This document shows positions 24,639 through 36,500 of a DNA stretch of 64,000 nt, in pieces. The notes beneath the pieces were generated by a model that searched no databases, was not told the DNA's origin, and was given only the letters and a program-made list of their open reading frames with translations. The stretch is taken from the NCBI GenBank assembly GCA_013397435.1, contig VZRG01001639.1, positions 62,001-126,000 of the forward strand, written 5' to 3'. Numbering within the stretch: position 1 is the first letter of the stretch; every line of letters starts with the position of its first letter. The translations under genes and the position numbers were made by a program. Origin of the DNA: Erythrocercus mccallii (lineage: Eukaryota > Chordata > Aves > Passeriformes > Dicruridae).

Positions 24639-25067
24639 GTGAGTTTGCATATTTTATTCACTCAAAATATTTAGAAGTAAACAAAAAATTATGAAATACT
24701 GTACATATCTTGCTGTATAAAAAGTGCAGAAAAGAGCTTTATTTGGCCAAATACTAGGAATCGTTTTGCATGTACACAACATTAATTTCTTGGAAAGTCA
24801 ACCACATACCTGTCAACAAAATTTAAAGGATTCTGATATATATGAGAGAATTGCCATCAACTTGACTATTTTAGAGCCTGCCTAACATTATGTATTTTTT
24901 AGTGGACATTCAAATGCAGTACTTAAACACAAATTGCATATGTATCTAAATTATATTTTTCTGTATTACTGTTGATTCAAGTGAGCGCTCATTCTATGAA
25001 ATTGTTTAGTTAATAATTGAAATACTGGTTTTGCTGAATAAAGTTTCTGTTTTAAAATTTTTGACAG
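24639..25067 (+). other. OTOG: OTOG intron, nothing notable
   Basis: A 0.43-kb AT-rich intron with acceptor TTTTTGACAG. Confidence 0.75.
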
Positions 25068-25187
25068 CCTGGTGCTGTTTGGATTTCAAACTGCATCAGA
25101 TATGAATGCACCAACACAGCAATAGGACCAGTTCTGGTTTCCTCTGCAGTTGGATGCCCACCCTTTAATGAAACTGAATGTGTGAAG
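25068..25187 (+). CDS. OTOG: OTOG exon: VWC-like, CPPFNETEC motif
   Basis: 40 codons, phase 0. It encodes PGAVWISNCIRYECTNTAIG and VGCPPFNETECVK. The CPPFNxTEC phrase is, from memory of the family, a recurrent otogelin/otogelin-like sequence. Donor GTCAGT. Confidence 0.92.
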
Positions 25188-26022
25188 GTCAGTGTACAAG
25201 ATATTGTTTGCATTCCAGCTGTGATTTGTGTTTGGATGAAAAGATTAAACTTCAGACAAAAGGTGCTTTTACCTCAAGAAGGGAGAAATTACTAATTTTT
25301 GTAGTGCTTGTATCTTTTCCCAGACATTTAAAGGTAAAAGGTATAACCCCACACCAGACTACTGTGCCACCAGGCACTGAGTTACATAGCTGGACACACC
25401 TCTTCTGATTCTTAGTATATATATATTTTTTAATTGGGGTTTGTAATATCACACATCTTTCTGAACCTGCATGCTTTTCTGGGCTGGATCTCCCCTAACA
25501 TTTTCTGTGTATAGCAATATGATTCAGTACAATTACCAAAAACATTGAAAAAAGGCAAGATTGTCTGAAAATCAGGAGCATCTTTTCTACAGTGACACAT
25601 AAAATTTTATGAACTAGTTTTAGAGCAAGAACAAAAGTTCTATTTGATTTTGCAAAATTAGATTATACTAAGTGCCAGGAAGTGGAAGCAAGCAGAATTC
25701 TCTTACTGCTCTCTGTAAGTCTACATTTACATGTGGATAGAAAGATACTTTCCTTGGTGGATGATGTTACACAAGCAGGGAACGGTCCTGAAAGAACCGA
25801 GTGGCTGTAGTTCTTCCTCACAAATAGTGAGGAGGTGGCTTGGTTCTTCAGAACTGTCTCAGTTTTGTAGCCAAACCTTCATCCATTTACCAGAGTGTTG
25901 CATTTGCCTGAACAGTGATGCAGAGCTTTATCTGAAAGATATTTCTAACAGTGCAGATACATGGGAATGAATGCTTGAAAAACAAAATCAAGTTTTTCCT
26001 TTTTATTTTATCTCTTGGTCAG
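25188..26022 (+). other. OTOG: OTOG intron, nothing notable
   Basis: A 0.83-kb intron with acceptor TCTCTTGGTCAG. No element recognised. Confidence 0.75.
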
Positions 26023-26068
26023 GTTGGAGGCTATGTTGTGCCATTCTTAGAAGGATGCTGCAAAACAT
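26023..26068 (+). CDS. OTOG: OTOG exon (46 bp): GGYVVPFLEGCCKTC
   Basis: 15 codons plus one base; the last Cys codon is completed at 30645. The GCCKTC ending is the usual close of the last VWC-like unit and the entry to the cystine knot. Donor GTAAGT. Confidence 0.9.
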
Positions 26069-27870
26069 GTAAGTGTTCATGGACAATTCCTGCCTCACAA
26101 GTCTCTCTGATCTGTTACCTTAGGAATAAAAAATATTTCCCACATGAAAGCTTGATTCACATCTCAAAGGCCATGCTTTTGCCAGGTTTACTCATATAAA
26201 TAACACTGAAAATAGTGGAGTTAAATCAAAAGAAAACACTTTAACATGGAAACATTTACTCCACTGATAGTGATTGTAGCTGGTCAGGTCACTGAAATTC
26301 CTACCTCAAGTATTTTGTAGTTCTTGTGTGAAACTCCTCAAAATTTTAGGTACTGCGTTTAGTAAAAAGAGGTACTATATTTTAGAAGGCACCTTAAAAC
26401 AATGCTTCACGTACATTAATATCTTCATATTTTGTAAAAACGAAGATTGAGCTATGTGGTTTGTAAGTTAGTTTTGTAAATTATGACTATAGTAATTAAT
26501 AGTTAAGAAACCTTCCAGCAGTATCTTTTAAAAGATTCTACAATTTAAAAATTCCCCCTTTCTTAATTATCTGTGAGTGCTAATAAAGATTCTCTGGGGA
26601 AAAAAAACAGATTAAAAATTCTCTGCAGAATAGGTTTGAAAGATACTATGTCTTAATAGAAATCAACAAAATGGAAATAATTTTTTTCTTAATACATTGG
26701 TAATAGGTGAAACATTTTGACTGATTTCATGAAGGCCTTACGCTGAAGTTGATACTATTAGAAGCAACTGAAAAGGAGATTTTTTTACATTGGGCAGTAT
26801 AATAATATTTTAAAATGCAAAAAAATCTGACTTAATTTGCATAAGCGGCTGAAATAGTGACCTGCAAGTGTGAGAGAGAGCTGGAGAAAAGTGCAGGTAT
26901 TTCCTGCTGGGTGGGATGGAGCTTGCACAGCCATGACTACCTGACATGGTACCGTGTGCGCAGTTACTGCAGTGGGTTATGTGCTGCCAGCTGGGAGGTA
27001 CCTTTTGACTCCTATTATATTTTGTAGTAAAAAGTTTATGGAAACTGTGCCAGATTTATCTTGGGTTTTTTTTTTTTCTCTGCTCCCACCACAAGGGAAT
27101 GATAATATCCAAGGTTTTTCCCTCTGATGGACCTGTGTTTCAAGCACTTGTCCTACCTAGTTCTGTGGCAAATTCTCCATAGGCACTCTGGTTTTGATCA
27201 GTTTTTGATTATCAGATATTGCCCCTCAATGCCTTAGCAGCCAAATAAACCAGCTTCTGAACAAATTAGTAAGACAGTTAAACATGCATTAAGCTACTTT
27301 TCAACAGGGCAGAAGATCTGGCTGCTATGCTTAGAGAAAGATTATAACCACGCTCCCTAATTGTTAAAGACAAAAGTAAATTAACTTGGGGCATGGCTCA
27401 CAAAGTAAAATTAAACCCTTGATGAACCCACTGACTTCTGAGATGCATTTACAAGTACATTCCTAGCGTTTTGATTTCACACCTCTTTGTGCACAACACG
27501 GAACCTCTGTGAACCATGTAGTTCATTCTGACTCCAAGCAAACCTGCCATGAGAGCTGTCAGTCACTTGTAATTGTGGGAAACGTTTTATGAGAAGGATT
27601 ATCTGTGTTTTGTTTTCTTTTGAAGTATCTGGCCATTAGAAACACTTGTGATTTTTATTTTCAGTTTTAATTGGTCTTGAAAATTAAGAGCCAGGAGCTC
27701 TAGCAAAACCCAGAGAGGAAATTGCCCTATTTCTCTGTTGTAGCCCCAAAGGACATACTGAACTCAGGATACCAGATTGGCTTGGTTATACCATTGTAGA
27801 CCAGATTGTTCCTGGTTTGCACATGAAGTTTAGCAATGCAAGTAATGCCTGGACATGGTACTCAGCTGCT

Positions 27871-27957
27871 GGAACCATGAACCCTGCCTCAGCAGGGAAG
27901 CAGGACCAGATGACCTCCAGAGGTCTCTGCCAGCCTCAGCCATTCTGTGATCCTGTA
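27871..27957 (+). mobile_element. CR1 LINE 3'-end fragment
   Basis: Matches the tail of avian CR1: ACCAGATGACCTCCAGAGGT, then CTCAGCCATTCTGTGATCC. This corresponds to the standard gatgacctccagaggtcc...cattctgtgattc ending. Only the last 90 bp or so is recognisable. Confidence 0.75.
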
Positions 27958-30290
27958 ATATATGGGCATTTTAAAGCTGAATTCTGTTTTCCAAATTCCA
28001 GCAGCTCCCAAATGTTTTCATACTACCGGAAATCCTCTGTAACACATGCTCTGTTCACTGTGTAATATTCTTACCAGGTTCTTCAGTGTCAGTGCTCCTC
28101 CCATTCCTTGTTAGCCCAGTCACTCCTACAGCCTATGTTGGCTGTCACACAGGTACCTTTTCCTGAAATAAGTAGGACCAACCCAAACAGCATCATTGTT
28201 GATTTCCAACAATGTACTCCCTGATAGGAGCGCCAGACCTCTCGTTACCCAATTATTGCCAAAGCTGCACAACTGCTGATGGCTGTTCAGAGTGGCTCCC
28301 ATTTTGGATTGTTTTTCCCTTTGCACTGTGTGGGCGGTGCATTGTTGTCAGCCAACAATGTACTGTTGGTAGTAAGCACTTGCATAGTCTTTAGCTTGCT
28401 GCATGTGTAAAATTGCTGTGTTTAAAAGGGTAAACTAATTCCATCATGTTTCCAGTGCACTAGAACATAGAGACTAATTGCTTTGCTTGTTAAAGCTTGT
28501 ATCTCAGCCACATTTTTGCAGATGATGTGTCATACAGTTTCGCTTCCAGTGCCATGTACAGTAGAAGCAAGTAATTGTTCTCCCGTCCATTGTTAGGACA
28601 CTATACTGAAAACAGCAAGCCTGTGTTTAGTCCATGAAAATTGGAGATTATCTTTGTTCTTTTTCATAAAGCATGTTAATTCTTTGAATTGTAACATACT
28701 TGTTTTAGCATTTATTTAGTGAAAACAACTCTCCAAATTTCTGTAAGAGAAATTATGTTGACTGTAATTTTGTACACCACTGAGTGATACACCCTACATT
28801 AAACTACACTTAAGACTCCAGGACTACTAAATCAAAATCTGTATTTCTCTTTCATATTGCTGTCACTTTAAGTGACCACAGTGTTATGAAATCAGCCAAG
28901 AAACCAAGCAAGGATTTTCAACCATACAGACGGTGCAAAAGAATCTCATTATATTATGGCACATATAAAGTGCTCCCATGTTTTGTAAGGCTCTTCCTGT
29001 AAACGTATATTTGTTGTAAAGCTCATTAAAAAAGCATTGGATATTAAAACACATGCATGGAAATACATTATATATTTATTTTGTATGAGATATGATGTAC
29101 TTTCACCATAGCCTGGATGAAGTCATAGTCACAGCTGCACTGAATTCTCCACCCTACACACCATGTATAATGTAAAAGAAGAAAGAACCATGAAAAGAAC
29201 TGTGAAAAACACGAAATAACGGTGAGTTGGGGTTTTTTTAAAAACAGTTTATTTTTTTCTTCATTTCTCAATTTATTTTTTCCTTAAGCAAACATAATTC
29301 AGTGACAGTCAAGCAGTAGCCATACATTTGTCTATAGGTTTTAGTTTCCAAGATTTACTGCTGTCCTTTCTGCCACGTTGTAGAAAACTCTGCTATGTCT
29401 AGAAAGAGTACCAAGTTTATATAATTTTAAGGGAGAAAAAGGGGAAAAAAAGGCAAGAAAACCCCCAAACAAAAAAATCTAAATAAAACCCCCTGAACAA
29501 ACAACATTTAAAAACTGTTTCTCTAAGAAGTATCACTAGTTTGACAGGGATTAGAGCAGGGAGCTGGATGTTGTGCATCAAGATGTAATTAAATTGTATC
29601 ACTGTTCAATGATGGGTATTATTCAAACCAATGAATCCTTTATTGCCCTTGCTTTTCTGGAGCTAAGAGTATTCCCCTTTTGTCAACATCTTTGGATTTC
29701 TTGGCTCAAAGAAAATGCAACTCTGTAAAGGTAGAGTCATTGGAGGCTGCATCATGGCATGTAAAATCTCGAATGAAACAGTGGAAACTCTTCTAATGTT
29801 CATTCTAATGTTCATTCTCTTACAGATCTGCAATGTGATGTGGTTTATCAGCACAGAGAGGATCATCCTCAGAAGATACTGTTCTTCCTGTTCTCTTACA
29901 ACTGAACTTTACACTGAACATCTTGGATTTTCTTCCAATGTTCGGCATTCCCTTGTTGAATTAAATTTAACTCCCCATTTAATTTCATGTTTTCTTGTGA
30001 TCTCTTTTATTTGATCCATGTGCCTTGTACATACTTCTATGAGAAAAATTGTGGAAATAATGTAAATGAAAATAAAAAGTTTCATTTGTTCACTGGTGTT
30101 CTTTGATTTAATAAAAACATACAGAAATGTAAAGCCCCCTGAAGCCTTGTTCTTTGTCATGTTCTGTTATATATTCTGTATGTTATGTATTTATTTTAAA
30201 TTTTGTTTATACCACTGGAACACAAGTGCTGCTATTAAAATTCGTTTCATGGAAAATGCACTTCAGTTTATTAACAAATTTACCTTTTGA

Positions 30291-30314
30291 TAATGATACC
30301 ATTTGGTATCATTA
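30291..30314. repeat. Perfect 10-bp inverted repeat, 4-nt spacer
   Basis: TAATGATACC, spacer ATTT, GGTATCATTA. It is a short intronic palindrome of unknown significance and could be chance in AT-rich sequence. Confidence 0.6.
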
Positions 30315-30644
30315 ACAAGTAAAATTAATAAGTCTTCTCACAGGAGAGTTTGATCAAATTTACAAGTTTTTGAACACAGTGGACTTATTCATAAAAGGCT
30401 TCTGAGTGAAGAACAAGCCTTTTATAGTTGTTATTAAAGATAAAGACACTCTAACGAATTAAGTAATTTTAAAAGCGATTCAATTTGCAGCTACTGTCAC
30501 TTCACCAAAGTTTTGTATATGCAGTGATGTACTGGGTATTTTCTTCTTTGTGTCTCTTGAACCCATCAAATGGTCAGGAGTGCTCTTGTCTCTGAAATGT
30601 TAGAAATTAGAGCTGACATTTTTAAATCTATGCCCGTTTTGCAG

Positions 30645-30724
30645 GTAAGGAAGATGGTAAATTCTGTAAGAAGGTGACCGTTAGGATGACCATCCGCAAG
30701 AACGACTGCAGGAGTAACACACCA
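30645..30724 (+). CDS. OTOG: OTOG exon: start of C-terminal cystine knot
   Basis: Two bases plus 26 codons. It encodes KEDGKFCKKVTVRMTIRKND and CRSNTP. The basic strand with FCKKVTVRMTIR fits otogelin more closely than otogelin-like, as far as I can recall the two families. Acceptor GTTTTGCAG, donor GTAAGT. Confidence 0.9.
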
Positions 30725-31985
30725 GTAAGTGGATCGCCATTGCGATTTCTTTCAGTAGAAGAGAAAAAATATGAGATGTTAAAAAGAAGGAAGAAAGGGA
30801 ACTGAGATTCCACAAGGCCATTGTCTCCATCTCTGTCACAGAGACGGGTTTCTGTGTTTCACAGAGCTGTTTCAGTGCTTCCCTACATTCTCAGGAGTCA
30901 TCTCCTCAATAATAAAAAAAGGAGGTTGTTCTTTTTGTGTGCATTTAGGTGCATGTCCATTTTGTCTCATTTCACCATATACTGCAATTATTCTATGCAA
31001 ATTAACTATTATAACTGAACCTTGCCCTGATATTCTACAGCTAAAACGGCTGCAGATGTGTGTAATTTTTCATCTGCCCAGGGACAGTGTTTAAATGCCA
31101 ACTTCATGAAGAAAGGAATCCTGGAACCTGAAGGGTTTTTTTAGGCAGCAGTGTGAGCACACTGTAAAATGTGAAGGAAGAACGAGGAGGAATGTGTGTC
31201 TATCAAAGGATTTACTGCTGGAGGACACCAACCATGTCCTGCTGAGCAGTGAGGCTGAGAGCAGCAGCAAGGGTGCAGACAGACGTCTCGTGTGAGATGT
31301 GCAAGAGCGCCTGGAAAAGCTGAAATAAAAGAGAGCAGGGAAACAGCTGTAGCCTCTAAAACGACTCCAAGAGTACATTTAGTAGAGTAAGCTGTTGAGC
31401 AGCCAGGAAATTTATTCTCAGTGTTTCATTGAACAGAAACACAAATCCTGACTATTAAATTTGAAAAAAATTACCAGTTTCTTAAGCCTATTTGTCTTAC
31501 AGTCTGTATTATACATTTGATATCGTTAGTAGTAATTCCCCTCGGTTTTCCAAAGGATTGGTTCTTTTGTTCCTCCTTGCTGATACCCAGTATAGCAACA
31601 CACTGCATCAGTGTACCACTGAAATGAATACTGTAGGGGGTTGTGGAAAGAACATTTGGTGCTGTGTTCAAGCCAAGGTTGTTATGAATACTTTAAAATT
31701 CAAAACTGAAATTGCTTCTTTGTATCTGTTAAAATAGCGCAAATCTGGTACTGAAATGGACAGAAAAGTCATCATTAACATTAAAATTGAGACCTGTCTG
31801 GGCAGTACACTTCAGATCTTATTTCCAGATGTAGTGGGATTTCATAAGGGGGTAGAGGAAACACGTCCACATTTTTCACTGCTTTGCTATTGGATTTGGG
31901 TGTCTAATGTCTTCAGAATTCCTTGAGAGCCCCTGACTATTCTACCCGCTCCCATTTGTTGACTATTGCCTGTGTGCGTTGCCAG
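30725..31985 (+). other. OTOG: OTOG last intron, nothing notable
   Basis: A 1.26-kb intron with acceptor TGCGTTGCCAG. No repeat recognised. Short ORFs on both strands are shadows. Confidence 0.75.
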
Positions 31986-32186
31986 GTGAACATCGTTTCG
32001 TGTGACGGAAAGTGCCCGTCCGCCAGCATTTACAACTACAACATCAACACCTACGCCAGGTTCTGCAAGTGCTGCAGGGAGCTCGGGCTGCAGAGAAGGA
32101 CTGTGCAGTTGTACTGCACCAGCAATTCAACCTGGGTCAGCTACTCCATACAAGAGCCCACAGATTGCTCCTGCCAGTGGTCTTAA
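31986..32186 (+). CDS. OTOG: OTOG terminal exon: cystine knot and stop
   Basis: 66 codons plus TAA. It carries SCDGKCPSASIYNYNINTYA, then RFCKCCRELGLQRR and DCSCQWS before the stop. The pattern C.G.C, then C.CC, then C.C is diagnostic of a CTCK domain, which mediates disulfide dimerisation in VWF and gel-forming mucins. The exon is noticeably richer in GC than its neighbours. A sequon NST is present. Confidence 0.94.
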   Translation: MNIVSCDGKCPSASIYNYNINTYARFCKCCRELGLQRRTVQLYCTSNSTWVSYSIQEPTDCSCQWS

Positions 32187-32189
32187 AAA

Positions 32190-32195
32190 AATAAA
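32190..32195 (+). promoter_or_regulatory. OTOG: AATAAA directly after the OTOG stop codon
   Basis: A canonical hexamer begins 4 bases after TAA. Use would give an almost absent 3' UTR, so it may be coincidental in the AT-rich run. Confidence 0.3.
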
Positions 32196-33544
32196 GTGAA
32201 AGAAAACAGCAAGCCCAGCTGTTCCCAGCATAATTTTATAATGGTTTATCTCTTTAAAAATATAATAGCCAGTCCTCTGAATTTCACCAGTTTACTGCAA
32301 AAGACCACAAATGCATTTGGACTGTCCTAAATTTCTGAGAAGTGGCTTTGCATCATTTGTATTGTGATTTGTCTTCATTTTCATTCACAGGGATTGTTTT
32401 AAGGGTTCTTGTGATACGTGCCAACATAAAAGGTGATTTACATTAGTGACATCTAAAGAGGAGGAACACCATCTATTTTGTTCTGGAAGGCTGATCCACT
32501 CTTTGTCAAGCCCCCATTCCATTTTTACATCATTGCCCAACTTACCTGGCAGCATGTCACTGTTTTGAAAGCATTGCAGTTGTGCAAGTATGTTTAGTGT
32601 CTATTAAGAAAAATTCTTTGGACAACATGAGAAGAATTTTCAGTTTAAATCATATTCCTGTTGCTAAGTAGAGTATGTATAAGAAATTCAAATTAGGATT
32701 TTTTTATTTATTTTTTTTTTAGTCAGGGAAACGTTGTTCATACTGATAACTGTATGTGATATTCCCTGGGAATCATTTCAGTTTCTGTAGTGTATTTTAT
32801 ATTGTAGTGAAAAGTATTATGGCAAGTATGTGTTGATGGAACAGATCTGCCGTCTTTAGGCTATCTAGATTAGCCATTAGTCACTTTATCTTTCTGCTAA
32901 ACAATATGACATAAACTGAAAATACACAGATTGAAAAAACGAAAACCATTTTATATTCTTTCGTATAGATATAACTTAAATGAAAACTTTCATCTTATGA
33001 AATGAACCATACTTAAATTGTCTCTTTAGGAGAAAGAGTGCTGTTTAATGCTAATTTTAAAAATATGAAAGTTAATTAGGAAAAAGAAAACGAGGGTTAT
33101 ATATCTGCCTCAAAGAAAAACAAAATTGAAAATCTTTGTCACCTGTATAGTAGATGCAATTTCTTATGGTAAGTGCTTGAAATTCAAAGTGTACAATTGT
33201 AAGGTTTGAAATTTCAAAAGCAATTTTTTAATGAACTTGAAAAATTAAATCTTTTTGTAATTAACTAATTTTTTTCTTCTCTAAGCTAATGTTGCTTTTC
33301 TGTTCTTCTTTAACAAATGCCACCCAGATAAAATAAAAATTCAGTAGCTTTTGTTTTGTAGATTAAAATCATAGATAGCATGCAGTGATACACTTGAGAT
33401 CTATAAGAGTAAACAGATCTCAGTATACCCTCTTTGGAAGCTGCTTGTCTGCAGTAAATGGAAAGAAAAAAATGCATTGTTAAAATCAATCATGTGAACA
33501 TTTTTGATATTTTGTATTCTGTACATTTCATTCTTACAATATCT

Positions 33545-33550
33545 AATAAA
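33545..33550 (+). promoter_or_regulatory. OTOG: Candidate distal poly(A) signal for OTOG
   Basis: AATAAA with a downstream T/GT-rich element within 25 bases. It would give a 3' UTR of about 1.4 kb. Confidence 0.4.
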
Positions 33551-33570
33551 CAACAGGAAGTCTTATTTTG

Positions 33571-36500
33571 TTACAATTAATTCTGCTATCATTGCTAGAG
33601 CAGCTTACTGCCATGTGATGAAACAATGTATTTACTAATATTTTTCTTCAGTGATGCACATGGGTAATTTTAGGGTTTGCTGATATCACAAGCAGTACAT
33701 GAAGGAAGAAGACTTGCTTATGGATTTTTTTTTAAATTACATATTTTTTCTGATTTCATCACAATTCACTTTCAGACTCAGAAATGCAAAATTCATCTAC
33801 GTAATTTTATTCAAAATGAAAGTCGGAAAACACTTTTTCATCAAACTGTAACAACACAACTCTGATACTCTGACTGTTTGTCCTCGAAAAACAGGAAAAA
33901 GAAGTTGAATTTCTGCACATTCCCTGTCCATATATTTTCTAAATTAACCTTCAGTTTGACTGAAGTGCACAGACTGTGTTTTGAGTAATGGTTGTGTAGT
34001 GATGATCACCTTTCAGTACCTAGGGCCAAATGTGTATTTAAGCTCTACTTGTTGTTTGTGTCATCCCTGCTCACTTTGCAGATCATGTTCCTTTTCAAAG
34101 CTATCCTCATAGCAAGAAGGGACAGAATTTGGGAGAAGTCCATCCTTTGGAAATCCAGGAAAAAAAATTGCTGTTTATAAGACATTGAGCAGAGTTAAAT
34201 CCTTGACTCCACGTGCTTAAAATTCATGCCTTGGCATTTTCAAAGAAGTGCAACCTTCCTTAGTTTACCAGCTGTCAGATGCCATCCTAGAGGGCTGGAA
34301 TTAATAAGAGATGTTTCTTCTGCTCTCAACCAAGATGACATTTGTTGTGAAATGCCAGATACAACCATGAGGGACAGAACCAGAACAGGAAATAGGCCAA
34401 CCAACATTTTTCCCTCTGCTGCAGCGTGGTCCCTACTCCTGCCACTTGAGCAGAGAGCTCGTTGTTTCTTGCAGCTCAAGGCAGTTAACTCTGAAAAGCA
34501 TTTGAGATCCAAACTTTCAGCTCTTGGTTGAAGAGAAAAGTTAATGCAGCCAGCCAGAGCAGAAAGCTGACAATAGTGTGTCTGGTGACCATAATCAAAC
34601 ACTACTGCTGCTGCTACTTCAGCAGTAAAATAATAAACATCGCGGTAGGTCCCTACTTCTGCTCTTGCAAGCATTAGGCTTATGCTGGGAGAAACAAGGG
34701 GAAAGATTGAAACTACATCTGACATGGCAGGGGAAGCTACTTTAATCCATCCTCAGTTTTAAATTCCTTCACACGTCCTCAGCTTATCTGTGTTTGTTCA
34801 AAGCCACGCAGGCCCTTACCGTGTATTTACCTTACACTGCACTTGCACAAAGCAGCTCAGCTGGAAAAAGACATTTATTATACTTACTATACTATTTATA
34901 CTTCCACATCTATGGAAACCAAAGGGACCTCAATGTGGGTTTCATCTGGCCCTTCCATGCTGCAGTACTTGGGCTGTAACAATCACTGAGTCCTAAAACA
35001 ATTTTATTTTCTTTTTATTAAGTCCTTTGCTTGAAAATGACCTGCTTGAAACTGAGGCTTCTTAACATTTCTTTGAAAGTCTCAGAACTTTATTCCACCC
35101 CAATAAGCCTGTTCTCCTCACAGATGTTTGCATGCCTGGAGTTTCTTCACAAAACTGATTCCTAGTGTTGGGAGGGAAATATCTGAGGCTTGTATTTCAT
35201 TAAATCTAGGAACTAAAATCTTTCTAATGCTAGGTGGTTTTCCATCTTTGGATAAAATGTTTCATATTTGAGTATGGAAACATTGGTTGGTTGTTACAGT
35301 GCTGATTGCCTTTTTTCATCTCATTTAAAAAACATTTTATTTACATAACCTCGAGCAAGCTTACCCAGCCTTGATTCACAAGAAAATAAGAGATTTGGCA
35401 GCTGGACTCTTGAATATTATAGATATTGCCCCTTGAGAAAGGCCTTTAAGAAGAAATACAATAATATCAATTGTGTTTTCTAAATGCTCACTCTGGGGTT
35501 ATTAGTACATGATCTGGACTCAGGATAATGGCCTCTTGAGTAATGCTTCCTCTAATTAGTGATAGGGCTGCCTGGTGGTTTGGTAAATTAATCTGAAATG
35601 TGGGCATCTACTGCTGCAGTTTAATGTGAACTATTAGTCACAAGTTAAGTAACTTACATCCCCTCAGACAGCTCTCAAGTATGCAGCCCACGAAGTCAGA
35701 CCAAAATCATTCAAAAAATTTTGCCCTCACTCTTATCTCTGCCCACTCCACCATCTCTCTCCCCCATACAAGCAGCTAGCTATGAATAATTAAAACGAGG
35801 TAACAGCTGCTATGCAGATGGTGATTTTTTGGAAAAATCCCCTCTTAGTGTGATGAAGATATCTGAGCCCTTTAGAAATAGTACCTGACAGACTGCCATC
35901 CCCTCAGATCTGCTTTCTGCATGGACTTCTGACCAAGGCTTTGATCATGTCACTTCACATTAGCTCTTTATAACATAGATACCTGAATTAACTCAGGTGT
36001 CCAGGCTTCATCCATCACCAAAGAGAGCTGCATCCAGAGTGTGACTCAACCCATCCTAAAATAAGTGTCTAAGATTGATATGGTGATTTATCCTCCAGAT
36101 GTACCATCTTTCCTTTTCACTGTGGAGAGAACCTGGATGGTAAAATACGGTTGGGTAATTCACTTTTGGACTATTAAAATTAGTAGGAATTAAATTCACC
36201 TTTAATGGTTAAAGATAATTCAATAGTCTCAAAAGTCAGCTATGCTGATAGTGATTATGGCATATCTTATCTGACCACCTCATATGAGGTGATTAATGAT
36301 TTGGTTTCCATGAAGCTGAGTTGAGTGTCATTTGCCTTGTTTGGTGTTTCCTGTATGTTTCCAAGTATATTTATTTTGTATAACAGACACAAAACTATCC
36401 CTGTGCCTCTAGAGCTGAAGACAGACATCATCCTCAGCCAAACCTTCAAGACGGAAAACATAAAAGATGCAAAGATGTCATGTGTTTATTTCCATGACAA

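Larger units (their letters stand above)
26069..30644 (+). other. OTOG: OTOG longest complete intron in window (4.6 kb)
   Basis: The longest complete intron in the window, between the last VWC-like exon and the cystine-knot exons. Phase matches across it, so no coding exon is missing. It holds a plus-strand CR1 3' end at 27871-27957 and a short perfect hairpin at 30291-30314. The rest is AT-rich with no recognised gene or repeat. Confidence 0.75.
4361..32186 (+). other. OTOG: OTOG (otogelin), 3' part of gene, 23 coding exons
   Basis: The gene encodes a large secreted glycoprotein related to gel-forming mucins and von Willebrand factor. Otogelin is known as a component of inner-ear acellular membranes (tectorial membrane, otolithic membrane, cupula). 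All 23 exons join in phase through GT-AG introns without a stop, giving 2182 full residues plus one split codon at the 5' edge. Numbering from the first full codon: TIL/E-type modules 1-66; mucin-like region 67-1312; VWC-like module 1313-1369; VWD about 1370-1510; C8 about 1555-1626; TIL about 1627-1690; VWC-like exon series about 1691-2090; CTCK about 2089-2180. The post-mucin part (870 residues) is about the length I expect for otogelins. The paralogue OTOGL shares this layout but in mammals lacks a comparable Ser/Thr block, so OTOG is preferred. The gene appears intact. Transcription is left to right, and the 5' exons and promoter are outside the window. Confidence 0.82.
32187..33570 (+). 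other. OTOG: Probable OTOG 3' UTR (extent uncertain)
   Basis: AT-rich sequence without ORFs of note. It contains AATAAA hexamers at 33332-33337 and 33545-33550. The latter is followed by a U/GU-rich stretch (CTTATTTTGTTAC), a plausible distal cleavage site. The UTR end is inferred, not observed. Confidence 0.4.

Noticed and set aside
4361..32186. Calling the gene OTOGL instead of OTOG.
   Set aside because: Not fully excluded. OTOGL has the same module order, but a giant Ser/Thr exon between the TIL module and the last VWD, and a C-terminus with YNYNINTYARFCKCC, fit OTOG better as I recall the families. Alignment and the neighbouring gene (MYOD1 for OTOG, PTPRQ for OTOGL) would settle it.
34240..34725. 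Minus-strand ORF of 161 codons.
   Set aside because: No recognisable motif. Overlapping open frames on the other strand suggest a local scarcity of stops rather than a gene.
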